64,000 nucleotides of DNA, from NCBI RefSeq assembly GCF_907165205.1, contig NC_058193.1, positions 38,767,021 through 38,831,020 on the forward strand, in the 5' to 3' direction. Positions 1 through 12,560 of the stretch are shown here, piece after piece. The first letter of the stretch is position 1, and the number at the start of each line of letters is the position of its first letter. This DNA is from Coccinella septempunctata (lineage: Eukaryota > Arthropoda > Insecta > Coleoptera > Coccinellidae). The translations under genes and the position numbers were made by a program. Below the pieces are notes generated by a model, which searched no databases, had not been told where the DNA came from, and worked only from the letters and a program-made list of their open reading frames with translations.

Positions 1-297
1 GCCAGAAGAAATCCCCGAATTTCATTTCAATTTACACCACCAGTTGAAAATTGAACACTGGCTGGGGCGGTTCGTGAAAATTGGGATGTTTATAAAAATC
101 AACAGGATCTCTGAGGATACCTCTGTAACGGGTATAGACCTTGGTTTTCCTCGCCAACTGAGCGAAATATTACTGTTGAGGTAAATCCATTTCCCATTTA
201 ATTGAATTGGGAAATTTCAACAAAACAGGGAAAAGTGGATAACATTCCCTGTGGCGGCTCGTCAGGGTCACTCGCTTGTTTACACTCATACTCATAC

Positions 298-1309
298 GGT
301 TGTGCCGAGGTGGATGAAATTCTCAGATTTATTAGTAAAAAAGTTGCTCTTTCAGAATATGTGTCAGGTTTGGATTTACGATAATTTTCCTGGAAGCTAA
401 AAGACTCGAAAGATGACCTTCGAAAAATTCCCAAAAGTTGGGTTCAGTTAAACATTCGTCAAGACCGAACGGTTGTGCCGAGATGGATGAAATTCTCAGA
501 TTTAACACAAGAAGAGTTGCTCTTTCAGAATATGTATCACGTTTAGATCTTCGATCATTTTCCTGGAAGATAATCGACTCTAAAGATGACCTTCGAAAAA
601 TTCGCGAAAAGTTGGGTTCAGTTTAAAATTCGTCAAGAACGAACGGTTGTGCCGAAATGAATGAAATTCTCAGATTTATTACTAGACGATTTGCTCCTTC
701 AGAATATGTATCAAGTTCAGACCTACGATAATTTTCCTGGAAGATAATTGACTCGCAAGATGACCTTCAAAAAATTCCCAAAAAGTTGGGTTCAGTTAAA
801 ACTTCCTCAAGACAGAACGGTTGTGCCAAGATGGATGAAATTCTCAGATTTATTACTGGAAGAGTTGCTCTTTCAGAATATGTACCATGTTTAGATCTAC
901 GATAATTTTCCTGGAAGATAATCGACTCTAAAGATGACCTTCGAAAAATTCCCAAAAAGTTGGGTTCAGTTAAAACTTCCTCAAGACAGAACGGTTGTGC
1001 CAAGATGGATGAAATTCTCAGATTTATTACTGGAAGAGTTGCTCTTTCAGAATATGTATCATGTTTAGATCTACGATAATTTTCCTGGAAGATAATCGAC
1101 CCTAAAGATGACCTTCAAAAAATTCCCAAAAAGTTGGGTTCAGTTAAAACTTCCTCAAGACCGAACGGTTGTGCCGAGATGGATGAAATTCTCAGATTTA
1201 TTACTGGAAGAGTTGCTCTTTCAGAATATGTATCACGTTTAGATCTACGATAATTTTTATGGAAGATAATCGACTCGGAAGATGACCTTTGCTTTCCCAA
1301 AAAGTTATT
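298..1309 (+). repeat. Tandem array of a 174-bp repeat, about 5.8 copies
   Basis: The motif GGTTGTGCCGAGATGGATGA recurs at about 298, 471, 645, 819, 993 and 1167, a spacing of 173-174 bp. Each unit carries the same sub-blocks: TTGCTCTTTCAGAATATGT, a TTTTCCTGGAAGATAAT block and AAAAGTTGGGTTCAGTT. Copies differ by scattered substitutions; the fourth and fifth are nearly identical. The array breaks off near 1309. The same unit occurs inverted at 11986-12560 and 61284-61605. Since 174 is 58 codons, open frames run through several copies; I regard these as a by-product, not genes. Confidence 0.95.
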
Positions 1310-4300
1310 ACTGTCTTAGCATATGGACGTTTTCTTCTAACTGCTATAGTTCTCAATATCCCCTGAGTAGACAACGAATTTCGACCAACCTGTATATATC
1401 ACGGAAGATCATTTAGAAAGGGACGGTGGGAAAGTCTTCTTTACAGGCGGTATTTTATTATCGTGAGTAAAATGGCGAAATACCAAGCAGGAAAATTCAT
1501 TGCTTTCCGTGGAAAACCTGAACATAATTAAACGATACGACGAAAAGGTTTTCATTGCGAACAAATTCAAGGTATGGTTCGAAAACTGCAAGAATATTCT
1601 GACGGTCCATGATAAATATTCACGAGCAGCCACTGTTACCTCATTTATAAGGCAAAAACTTATTCGTAAGAGCTTGCTTACGAGCTTTGAGCGTCTCATT
1701 CAAACTGATATTGCTTCTTCACGTTTCAATCACACCGAAGGGCGAATTTTTTCTGCCCCTTTTTGCCTGTATCAGTCTGGTATGGAACTCAGGAATACAG
1801 GTTGTTTACCTACTGAAGATGCAGCCAAAATGCAAGAGATGATTCTTTGTCCTAAACCATCAATACCTAATTCATGTTAAAATATGATACATTCCTTCTA
1901 AGATATGAGGTATAAAAAGTGGAAACTTTTCACACACTTTCGTTGACAAATCGAAAGGCAAGGACATATTCTTTCAAAATTCTCGATTGTGTTATAATTT
2001 TTCTGAACGAAAAATAAGATCATACGCCTACTCCTTGTTCAAGATGCGTTTTAGGGGGTTGGTTCCCTTCAAAACCACCTTAATTTTGCTCAAAATACAA
2101 ATTCCCAGCTGAAAACAAATGATCAACTCCATCAAACGAGGATTTTCGACCAAACAGGATCCGGAACAATAAAATATATCACTCATATAATCTCCTAATG
2201 AACGAACCCCCTGCTTAGTTCAATAGACGGAACAAATAAATGAAGAGGGCGCAGATGTATAGAGCTTTTCATATTTGTTCCATCAGAGAATTACGGCAGA
2301 CATTCACGAGATGAAAGATGTCCTATTTTCCGTGTAAATAAAAGAACATGGCTCTATCGAAACACAAGTGTAGATCAACATCGGTGTCTCTCGATGTGGG
2401 TGCCCAGGAAAAGACTGATTGGAAAACATGTCGCCACGTCTGTTGACGCTTGTCGAATTGATTAATCTCCTATTAATACGTGTCGGAAATGCCAACTTCA
2501 CGAAAAATATGGGAAATATTAATTTTTAGACGGTTCGTGAGAAAGAAAACTCTTCCACTGCTGGTAGTCAACATACAGTGCGACTCTCTACTAAACCTCA
2601 GAGACTAGCACTGTGTACGACTATAGTAAGGTGTGAGCTTTCTGTATCAACTTGAATATACAAGTTTAGTTTACACAAAACTCACATAACGAAAGTTTGA
2701 AGTGAAGGCAGTTTGAAAAAAGCTTTAGCCTATCGTTTTTTCTAATGATTTTTCAGTTGCGATCAGTCGAAGTACTATTTAGCTGTGGACCATCTAATTA
2801 TTGATTAAAATAGCCGAATTAATATCGATCAATGTGAATTGAAGTGAGAGGAGCCTGATTCACGAGAGCGTTCATTATGGTTGCGAGCTAAACGAAGATA
2901 GGGTAGAATAAACAGTATCTTTCACCAATCGCGAATGCTATCAGAGATAAATTTATCAAATTCATTATTTCCGACCCGGATTTTGATAATTAGGAACATC
3001 TGGATGATATCAGCCTCCCGTTAAGCTGATAAAAATACATACAAATTTCCCAAATTAATGGCTTAGTTGGAGTCATTAACAATGAGCTGATTTCATAAAG
3101 GAGGATTCCCAATCCTACCTGCGCTGATTGAGTGATAACATGCGCTTGTATTCTTCATTCTACCTCGTACGAAATAGAGATGGATATCGGAAATCTCTCA
3201 GTTTCATTCTATTGAACCACTAACGAGCAGAAAACCGACGAAAAAGTGTAGGAACTGTCGTATTGTATTCGACAACATGGAAGCTTATTCGAATAAAAAA
3301 TTGGAGGGCGATGATAGCAATAATATCTTTACAATTAAAATTTCAATTTTAAAAGGGTCCCACAATATGAAAAAATGGTTTTTCAGTTGGGCTTTCTCTG
3401 CCACACTTCATCAAAACGATAATGAAAATGCTGATTAAATTTCTTTGCTTAAAGCAGCTTCTGAAATGAAAAAAAAGCATATTTAATTCCACAAAACGGA
3501 TGGTGAGAATATCTGAAACGTTTAGTTCTCCGTAATTGAGTTTCTCGAGCAGAGACCCGTCCTAATCTTGAAATTTTCAGTTAAATTGTGATTAACTGTC
3601 CCATTATTCATAGCTACTCTCATTTCAATCTCGGGAATTAATTAGTTTTCATGGCATAGAATCTTAATTTTATCTTCCCACCAAAAAATTGAACGATTTC
3701 TGTTGAATGGAAAGAAGCTTTCACAGATGTTTATAATGGGTTGCAAGAAAAGTTTATAGGGAAAAATAGTTGCAGTTATGAAGCAAAATCAATCGTATAC
3801 TCTGAACCTTCGAAGAATTAACGAGGAGGTTGTTTTTCCTCGCGATTTCGCACGTCAAACTTACACCTTATTGATTTTAATCGTTCGTCTTGTAAACACA
3901 TCTTGTAATTAGTTGAGATCGATGAAAAACAACGATGTGAATTCTCCACCTAGGTTTCATAACCTTCTCTTGATACGAGCGATTAAATTTTCAATCCTGT
4001 ACAAGGTAATGAGCCCGTTTCACACAAACAATCAAGAGGAATTCACGTTTAACCGAAACAAGCATGTAATTTCGCCCACAAAAAGGCAACGAAGGTCTAC
4101 GAGGACGCCCTATTTGCAATTCATTGTTATTCATGTTCTATTCGCACATTTGCATATGAGGGGTATTCCCATCTGGTCAATGTTTAACGGTTACAAAGTT
4201 GGAAACTTTTTCAATTCGCCCACACGCGTTCTCGTATTCATGACTTTATTCACACCAGCGCGCTAAAGAGAGAATTGATTAAATTTTTATCTTCAATCTT

Positions 4301-4338
4301 CCGTCGTTTGCACAAAATATGAATTTATTTTCCATTGG
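1310..4338. other. Intergenic, no gene recognised
   Basis: AT-rich DNA with no ORF that looks coding. A 126-codon open frame at 1500-1880 starts at TTG, has no recognisable domain and no plausible splice partners. A 117-codon frame at 3913-4266 also lacks a family signature. Confidence 0.6.
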
Positions 4339-4665
4339 TTAAGGTAGCCAAATGCCCATGACTACCTTAAGTGTCAGTGGTGTCATAGTTACTTTTTGTA
4401 ATGTTGTCATAGTTACAAAAAGTAACTATGACTTAAGGTAGCCAAATGCCCATGACTACCTTGAGTGTCATAGTTACTTCTTGTGTTTGGCGTTTTTTAA
4501 CGCCAAATGCCCATGACTACCTTAAGTGTCAATGACTACATTGACTACTTTAAGTGTCAGTTGAGTCATAGTTACTTTTTGTAACTATGTCATTGTTACT
4601 TCTTGTAACTATGTCATAGTTACTTTTTCTAACTATGACTTCTAAGGTAGCCAAATGCCCACGAC
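4339..4665. repeat. Cluster of nested short palindromes
   Basis: Three inverted motifs recur in this stretch. TTAAGGTAG (4339-4347) pairs with CTACCTTAA (4362-4370). GTCATAGTTAC (4406-4416) pairs perfectly with GTAACTATGAC (4422-4432) over a 5-nt loop. TTTGGCGTT (4486-4494) pairs with AACGCCAAA (4499-4507) over 4 nt. The block CCAAATGCCCATGACTACC returns at least three times, and TCATAGTTACTT in both orientations many times, ending near 4665. This looks like a foldback or replication-slippage product; no coding content. Confidence 0.85.
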
Positions 4666-5959
4666 TACCAAGGTCGAATTTCTTTCCTTAAATCTCATTT
4701 CTCATTTTGAAAGGGAATTTCAACAGGTTATGTGCCCAGTTATACTATATTTTTTTATAGAATTAAACGATCTATTTCATAATTAGAAGAATAGACTATG
4801 CATTAATGTTCTCTTGATGAATAAGTATGTAGTTTCATATTAAATCAAGGATGATCATAAGTATGTACAATTTTCAGGATTTTTTATTTCAAACTGAAAA
4901 TTTTAGATAAACAATAAGTATAGTCGGTATTTAGGACAAGCCTTCAAAAGCACGTCAGTGTTTTAAGCCGTTTTTCAAAGCTAGTTCAAATTTCACATGT
5001 AGCAGAACGTGACCTGGGTATTTTTCAGGGAGCATTAGAACATTTTTCTCGATAAAATTCAAAGGGAAGCATTATAAATAATAACCAAAGCTCAACCACC
5101 GTTAACTCGTTCGTTCTCATCTCACGAACATCAATATTGAACCTCATCTTTCTGATCTTTTTTCGCAACGTCAGATATATTAAACATCCAAACAGTTCCA
5201 GAGGAGAGTGGTTTGTAAATATCCACTTTTCACATTCGAAAAACGGCACGGAGGTTATAATTCTGGATTTGTAACAGAAGACATTCGGAATCTTCCGAAC
5301 CAGCGATTTTTCCATGATAGCAACTCCCGGCGCGAGCTTCCATTCACGTAAAGCCCCAGAATTATGGAAAACTCACAGTTTTATCGAGCTGTAAAAGCGG
5401 AGACTAGAAGCCATGGAGCAGCATGAAACACGCCGATGTGCCCGTGATTAGAGTGCTTTTGGTGGGGTATGAAAACTTGAGTGGATGGACCAGAAACAAC
5501 CAAATCAACGTACAAGAAAAATATCTGAGAACTTACAGACTTATTGAATATTCAGGATTACGAATTTGTCACTTAGTTCAGTAGGAAAAACTAGCTTGAT
5601 TGAGGTTTTAAAAAAATCCATCGCTGTCCACTGTTTGAAATTTAACAATTATGACAGATTGTCGTCGTATAAGTCTTTATTCTCCTGGGAAACTGCGAAT
5701 CAAAAAACATTCCTTGGAGCCGTTTGGGTTTTATCCCTTCCCGAATGGGATCAAGACTGCAATAGATGAAATTCCTGGAGGAAGGCTCTGCGAAGGCGAA
5801 CCTTGATAAAGGGGATACCGGACAGACATTTAAAAATCACGAGGCCGAGAACGGTCCCATGAAAATATGAGAAACTGTGGGACGGTGCACATAAAACTTA
5901 ATAGGATTTTGCAGTGAAATAGCTTGCACTCCAAAAGTGTACACATGTATTGTTCAACT
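4666..5959. other. Intergenic, nothing recognised
   Basis: No coding, RNA or repeat signal identified by eye. The open frames at 5025-5315 and 5566-5769 are short and featureless. Confidence 0.6.
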
Positions 5960-6446
5960 AAGACCCGGTACTTTTCACCTTCGAATAAATTTTATTCACT
6001 GTCAATAAGTATCCGTCAAATAATTTCCTATCTGAAGGATACCTCATTTCTGTGTTTTCAGATGAAATTATTTGACGAATAACAGTTCTATGAAAACACG
6101 GTATACTACTTTTCACTGATTAATGTAAAATAAGAAACCGCATTGTAGAAATTGTCATAATTCCAAGTAGAAAGCAAATATTTCGTGAAAATCACACAAA
6201 GAATAACCATATATGGAGAATCTAAAAAATTCAACCAATAATGACGTACCGACATTCGATCTATGACAAATAAACTCTTTTAATTAAGTTTCAATGACAG
6301 ATTTATTCGATGAATAACACACATATTTGATGTTCTGTGAATAACACTGTCTGAAACTGAAAAGACTGCATTTTTACTTATCCTAAAAATAAGACTTATC
6401 TATAGAATAAATTGAGTTACTCGAAGGTGAAAGTACCGGGCCTAAA
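5960..6446. mobile_element. MITE-like non-coding element with terminal inverted repeats
   Basis: CCCGGTACTTTTCACCTTCG at 5964-5983, continuing AATAA to 5988, is matched in reverse complement at 6417-6440 with one base of length difference. A second perfect 13-bp inverted pair lies inside: CGTCAAATAATTT at 6014-6026 and AAATTATTTGACG at 6065-6077. The element is about 490 bp, AT-rich and has no ORF, which fits a MITE. I could not fix the target-site duplication, so the outer limits are approximate. Confidence 0.7.
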
Positions 6447-8921
6447 TTGTACTTTCCAGGGAAGACTAATGTTGTTTAAGTGAAGAAAGTGTTATCATAG
6501 AATATTTTGGTTACTAAAACCCCGACCTATGGGAGTTTTTCTTCATCTACAATACAATTGGTGACTGTACAACGAACGTCAACCATACGACGAAGAATGA
6601 ACGAGAATCCGATGAAACAACGCCAATAAACGTTAAACCCATTCATCAAAAGTCCCGGAATTACACCTAGACTGATTTATTCCCTAACCTCAAACCCGAC
6701 ACCCTTCTCGCCCCGTGATTTGTGACCAAAATAAATCACTAATTTCCATAGAACGTTCAGACGCATCATCTTCGCATGGATTCGTATGAATCTATGTGCT
6801 AAATTCTCATAAAAGGGATTCATAAATTCGAATATTCCAGGCATACCAGGAAACGCGTCAAGTGATGCCGAGCTGTATACAGCATGGCTCGAAATTATGA
6901 TAATGGTCTAGCCGAGGTCTAGGACACTTGTGGCACTTTTCAATTTCTCCTCGGTCGGTCGGACTCATATCGCTGGCATGTTTTATTCAGTTTGACGCCG
7001 TCGATGTTCCATTTCGAACTGGGTCGAAACGAAAACGAAGACCATATTCGTCGTTTTGGCGACAGAATTGAATTGACTGGTTGAATGATTGGTTTTCGAG
7101 TAGATTGAAATAGGATACACGCGCCTAGTTTTATATTTGTACTAGCGTCTTATACCGCGGTTTCCTTGATGAAAAATGATCATCTTTAGACACTTTAGAC
7201 AGATACTTAATTGAGTTTTCGAACTGAAGTATTCTGAATCGTTATTATTTTAGATTATCGTCTACCCTGAATTCTCAAACGATTTATTTCTTCTTCCTTG
7301 AACTGTCATATATTATAGTAGATATGCTACAGGTTAGTGTGCAGAGACCTTTAGTCCATCGAAGCAGCAATAAATGACCAATCTCGAAGCCACTACGTTA
7401 TGTGACGATTCGGGAAATTCATGCAAGCGATAAATTTCCGGTCTTCAACAGGAAATTTTCACGCTAGCTTCAGAGTGCCAAGCAAACACCAACAACCAAA
7501 CTTATAACTCATTCATTTGTTTGCTTTAAAAGCCCTTCCTTCCTCTTCCAGAAATCGAATTCATTTCTGAAGTTTATTTTATGATTCGCCATATATAACA
7601 CGCTCCCGAAGCATAAGTCCCCGTCAATTAGGGAAAATGCATGCCCGACTAGGGAAAAGGCTGTATCGTGTAGAGGTTATTATAATGGGACTTTGCGTAA
7701 CATTTCCGCTTCATTACTCGTATGAGCCATATTTGGAATAAATTGGCCTTGATTTCCTGCTTTAGGCACCCGATGGAATCATGGAAATGCGATAAAAGCA
7801 TTCCTTTCTGTCAGGGATTTTATAAGAGGTGAAAATTTTCTGCGTCACGCGTAGGTAACGCCAGATTTTGCAATCCTTTCTAGATTAATCCAATTTTCCT
7901 TAAAACTCCACTACCTACTGCGTTCTTCGATCTACTCGGTTAATTTCAAAGTATACAGCTGCTCTAAATTGGATGAAACGGGAGTTTGAAAGGCCCTGCT
8001 TGTTCAGTGCGAACTCTCTAAGGTTGTGCACATAAAAACAGACAAACAACACAACTACCATGCTGGGGGTCCCTTGAAAATTGCCTTGTTTCTACATCTC
8101 CCTTAATTCCCAAGATAATTAAATAGGTTCCGGAAAGGGAATTATATACAGAGAGTCCCTGCATGAGGAAAAAGAATCTATCGACAGTGGAGTTTTTTCC
8201 CATGTGTTTCTGAGATCAGCATCCTGTATACAAACAATATCCTCTCTATTAACTTTAAAGTTAGATGTATTTCGGGGAGATTCGCAATTTCCTCGGAAAA
8301 TTAGTCCGGCAATTTCCCAGAAGGGTCTTAGTGGAAATAAATGCAGCTTCGGGATAAGGAAAGTCTTCTAACCATTTCTCAAACGTTCACTTTTTCATCT
8401 TGTGTTTCCCCATCGCCGGGCTCTCATAAAATAGTTCCTCAAAGTTTCTGTTCACAGCGAATTGCCGAGTAAGTAGTGAATCTTTCATCGGCGCAATGTG
8501 AAGCGGTTAATAATTCAACAGATGCGCTGATGACTTCTGTAGAATCGGCGTTTTAAAGCTTCGGAAGGAACGGATGAATTATGAACATTGGGAGTTGGGG
8601 AAAGTTGGGAACACAAGGAGTCAATCAAACTTTGGAGGTCATTTGGGTATTTAAGGAGAGAAACATTGTTCTCCATTTCCATGGGACTGAAAAAAACTTT
8701 TTAAGTAACGGAGGGTAAATTTCTGGAAGTCTTATCTTGCTTGATGGAACTTTGGAAGTGCACATGGCATTTCCCCCATAGGGTGTTGAATAATCAATGC
8801 TAAAACTGAACGGCGAATACACAAGATTCCACACTCCTTCACTTGACAACTACTTCGAATTTCGAGCGTCAAACAGAAACATTTTCAGAAATACAGGTTT
8901 AACTCCTCCAATTTCTATCTA
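6447..8921. other. Intergenic, nothing recognised
   Basis: AT-rich single-copy-looking DNA. No ORF above about 75 codons with family features, and no repeat noticed. Confidence 0.6.
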
Positions 8922-10367
8922 CACTGCGCAAAAAAATTAACGCACATTATGGAAATCTCAAATTTATTCTACAACTGAAGGTGTTCTCAATGATAATTAT
9001 TTTTATCAGAATTATGCATGCATATGTTATCCACTTTCAACGGTTTTCTTCAATACAGATGTTTTTTCCCAGCAGGAATAAAAAAAAATTATATTATCAG
9101 ATTTTGAATGTATTGGCTCCATTCTAAAATCAGTTGCTCTCGATCAATTCTTGTGATCAATAGTTTTTCTTTCGTTTGATTTTCTACACTCGATCGCTAT
9201 GCAACGCGAAACACGCAATTTGACCCAAGAGGAATGTGCCCAAGCGGTAGTTTTGCGAGACGAAGGGTGGACATACACAAGAATTGCAGAAAGGTTTGGA
9301 GTTTCCCATACGAGTGTGTCCAGAATGTTGCAGCGATTCAGGGAGAGAGGTATGAATGTCCGAAGACCAGGACAGGGTAGACCACGGGTAACAACTGCCA
9401 TTCAAGAACGTTACTTGAGAGTTTCTTCGTTGAGACAACGGTTTGCAACATTGCAACCGCTCGCCTCCTTCAAATTCAGCTTGAGCAAACTCATGAGGTG
9501 CAAATTAGCACTCAGACAATGATAAATCGCCTCAGAGAATATGATTTAAGGCCTCGTGCCACGGCAAGAGGCCCACCTCTTACCCCAGCCCATCGAAGGG
9601 TGCGTTTGGATTTTGCGAGAGAGCATATCCATTGTGAAGAGGCCGATTGGGAAAGAGTTCTCTTCACAGATGAGTCTAGATTCTGCCTCTACCATTGTGA
9701 TCGACGTTCCCTTGTATACAGACGTCCACATGAAAGATATGCTCAGTGCAATTTCCTGAATACTACTGGTTTCGGGGGAGGATCGATTATGGTATGTGGT
9801 GGAATATCTTTGACTGCTCGCACAGACCTAGTGGTCGTTGATAATGGAGCTATGAATGCTGATAAGTATATAAGGAACATTCTTGAAGAGCATGTAGTGC
9901 CATTTGCCCCATACATTGGTGAAAATTTCATTTTTATGGACGATAATGCCAGACCCCTTCGTTCAGGAGTACCTTGAAGAGGTTGAAGCCTCTCGAATGG
10001 AATGGCCAGTAAGGAGTCCAGACTTCAATCCGATTGAGCAGGTTTGGGACAATCTCAATAGAAGGCTGAGAAGTTCAGAAAATCATCCAGCTACTCTTAA
10101 TGACTAAGGAATCCAACTCGGAGAAATCTGGGAAGGATTAGATCAGAACATTTTAAGATCACTCATTTTGAGTATGAACCGTCGTTGCCGAGCTGTAATT
10201 AACGCAAGGGGTGGAAATACCAAGTATTAAATCACTTATCGGCATTTCAGTATTTTGAAAATTGTTCTCTTCTTTCACATAAGATTCGATGAAATCCTGA
10301 ATTTTTCTTCCATTTAATGTGTCTTGTTTCTGATTTTCAGAATGTGCTTTAATTTTTTTGCGCAGTG
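8922..10367 (+). mobile_element. Tc1-like DNA transposon, complete but inactivated
   Basis: The ends are inverted repeats starting CACTGCGCAAAAAAATTAA, read forward at 8922 and in reverse complement ending at 10367. They match over roughly 34 bp with a few mismatches. Both sides are flanked by TA (8920-8921 and 10368-10369), the target duplication typical of Tc1/mariner elements. The total length of 1446 bp fits Tc1-type elements with one transposase gene. The gene inside is broken (see its own entry), so the copy cannot move itself, but its ends look intact enough to be used in trans. Confidence 0.93.
9199..10230 (+). pseudogene. Tc1-family transposase pseudogene (DD34E type)
   Basis: The reading starts at ATG 9199 with a helix-turn-helix region (WTYTRIAERFGVSHTSVSRM), followed by the basic GRPR AT-hook-like motif. 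The catalytic core shows TDESRF, MDDNARP and DFNPIEQVWD, the DDE acidic residues of the Tc1 branch. It is broken: the frame changes near 9440-9460; about 11 nt appear lost just after the second catalytic Asp, near 9955, shifting the frame again; and an in-frame stop sits near 10105. The C-terminal frame then runs to TAA at 10228-10230. Such transposases cut and paste DNA at TA sites; this copy is dead. Confidence 0.9.
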
Positions 10368-10369
10368 TA

Positions 10370-11985
10370 TTTTTTTCGAGTCTACAGATCCACAATTCGA
10401 AATGGCGGTAAAAATTATGAAAAATAACAAAACAAATCGATTCAGAGAACAGATACCGCGTTAATTAACTCCGACACAACAACAAACGATAATTCCATGA
10501 AAAAACACGAACCTCTCCATTTCGGATGGAAATAGAGAAGCATATAATCAAGGGAAATGAAAACGTTTGACGATTGCATGTACTGATAAACCGAGGTGCA
10601 GGCACAAACAAATCGAAATTGGCGGCTGACATGATATCATACGCCGACCAGAATCTGCACTGTTCAATCTCGCCAATTTCGTTTTATCGGTGACACGAAT
10701 CATTCGCTCTATATTTTTCATACATATAGGCGCCACATTCGAATTCGTTCGTGTTCATAAAACAACTACAATTTATTTCATACAACCCCTCAAGAATATT
10801 CTCCAGTATAAATATAATTATTATGATTCAATACTTCAGTAGGCATTTGTCTACAACGCTCAAACCACCATCTTTGAATCGACGAAAGCATTCCCTACGC
10901 ATTATGCATCAGTTGAAGCCTTGTCCACAAGTAAATTGAATATATGGACTGATATCTAACCTCTAAAATCATGTGTTAGACAACAGTCAAAGTCTTTTTT
11001 TATTGTACCGAGCTAAATTATCCTCCCTATATAATATGTACCTAATCATCAAATGATGTATGTATAGGTCGACCTATAATCAACAACAATTTATTGAATT
11101 TGCATAATTTCATTGCATGGTACCGTATATTTTCATTACAAATTAACCCATATGAAGGTCCGGGAATGAAGTCATTAATATGCTGCTCATAATTGAATTA
11201 TGTAGTTCGAAATATTCAGTGATCTCGTAATGAAAGAGGTCATCGGTATTCGTTGAAATTAGTAAGAAATAGATAATAGTGATACAGGATTTTCGTATCG
11301 AGAATTCTTTGGAGAATTTTCTACAAAATTCTCGCAAGAAAACGGTAGAGATCATTTTGTATGCAACTGAACAGAGAATTATACCGAAAGTGCGTATGCA
11401 ACGCTAAATAATTCACGGCGCATGAATTTTCGAGTAGATTCTCTAGAGAATTCTCGTCTGTTGCAAACGGGCTTAACACAAAAAGAGCTTGCGCTTTCAT
11501 AAGGAGTGAGCCAAGGAGCAATTTCACATCGTAGGAATGATTGAAAAGCAAGGAGTATATATATGTTGCCGAGATATATTGAAAGTCGAGCATAAAAGAG
11601 ATATGTTTTCATATCATATTGTGTGCCACGATAAAAAATGTATACACTACAGATACTACGATAATCCAAAGCAGAGAAAACATGAAAACTGGAGCAGCCT
11701 ACCGAACACAATCGATGGGACTGAACAATGAACATTTAAGGAAAAAAGAACAATTAGTACTCCAGACACGAAAAGATTATTGTCTACTATGATGGTGGTC
11801 GCTCGTATATTGGGGCAGTGATGGTTTCAAGAACGATTATTGGGGTAAGGTGTTTGTTGATATGAAATAGGTTTATCTTAATAATTGTGATATGAGCTAA
11901 TGTTTGGAAGAAAACTCATTCTCATTTGAGGGGGAAATAAAATCATTTTTTTATATTATAAAGAAAAAGAATATTTCGAAATATG
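10370..11985. other. Intergenic with one small inverted-repeat element
   Basis: No gene recognised. Open frames on both strands at 11143-11735 overlap one another and have no domain features. The only structure noted is the inverted-repeat element at 11299-11456. Confidence 0.55.
11299..11456. mobile_element. Short MITE-like inverted-repeat element (about 158 bp)
   Basis: The left end reads CGAGAATTCTTTGGAGAATT and the right end, in reverse complement, CGAGAATTCTCTAGAGAATC. Similarity continues imperfectly for about 30 bp each side. No ORF. The direct target duplication is not clear, so this could be a chance palindrome-rich stretch. Confidence 0.4.
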
Positions 11986-12560
11986 TGATACATATTCTGC
12001 AAGAGCAACTACTATAGTAATAAATCTGAGAATTTCATTCGTTTCGGCACAAACGTTCGGTCTTCTGGAAGTTTCAACTGACCCCATTTTTTTGAGAATT
12101 TTTCGATGGTCAACTTGCGAGTAGTTTTTCTTCCAGGAAAATTATCGCAGATCTAAATGTGATACATATTCTGAAAGAGCAACTCTTCTAGTAATAAATC
12201 TGAAAATTTCATCCATCTCGGCACAACCGTTCGGTCTTGAGGAAGTTTTAACTGAACCCAACTTTTTGGGACTTTTTGGACGGTCAACTTGCGAGTAGTT
12301 TTTCCTCCAGGAAAATCATCACAGTTCTAAATGTGATACATATCCTGAAAGAGCAACTCTTCTAGTAATTAATCTGAGAATTTCATCCATCTCGGCACAA
12401 CCGTTCTGTCTTGAGGAAGTTTTATCTGAACCCAACTTTTTGGGAATTTTTCTAAGGTCATCTTTCGAGTCGATTATCTTCCAGGAAAATTATCGTAGAT
12501 CTAAACATGATACATATTCTGAAAGAGCAACTCTTCTAGTGACAAATATCGAAATTTCAT
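11986..12560 (-). repeat. 174-bp repeat, about 3.3 copies, reverse orientation
   Basis: TGATACATATTCTG-type anchors occur at 11986, 12160, 12334 and 12508, exactly 174 bp apart. Read on the minus strand the units match the array at 298-1309, including the block seen here as AACTGAACCCAACTTTTTGG. The array fades into unique sequence after about 12555, next to a CCTAACCTAACCT motif. Confidence 0.93.

Noticed and set aside
767..1300. Minus-strand open frames across the 174-bp array with repeated 58-residue text
   Set aside because: The unit length is a multiple of three, so any open frame repeats. Units elsewhere contain stops, and the frame is not conserved between arrays.
298..1309. Possible CRISPR-like array
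   Set aside because: Repeats are 174 bp and contiguous with no unique spacers, in an intron-rich insect genome.
1500..1880. 126-codon open frame
   Set aside because: Starts at TTG, has no recognisable domain, signal peptide or splice context, and lies in AT-rich intergenic DNA.
3913..4266. 117-codon open frame
   Set aside because: Composition like translated non-coding AT-rich DNA, no ATG-based start of good context, and no family motif.
11379..11735. Overlapping 118- and 90-codon minus-strand frames
   Set aside because: They overlap each other and an inverted-repeat element, and have no domain or conserved pattern.
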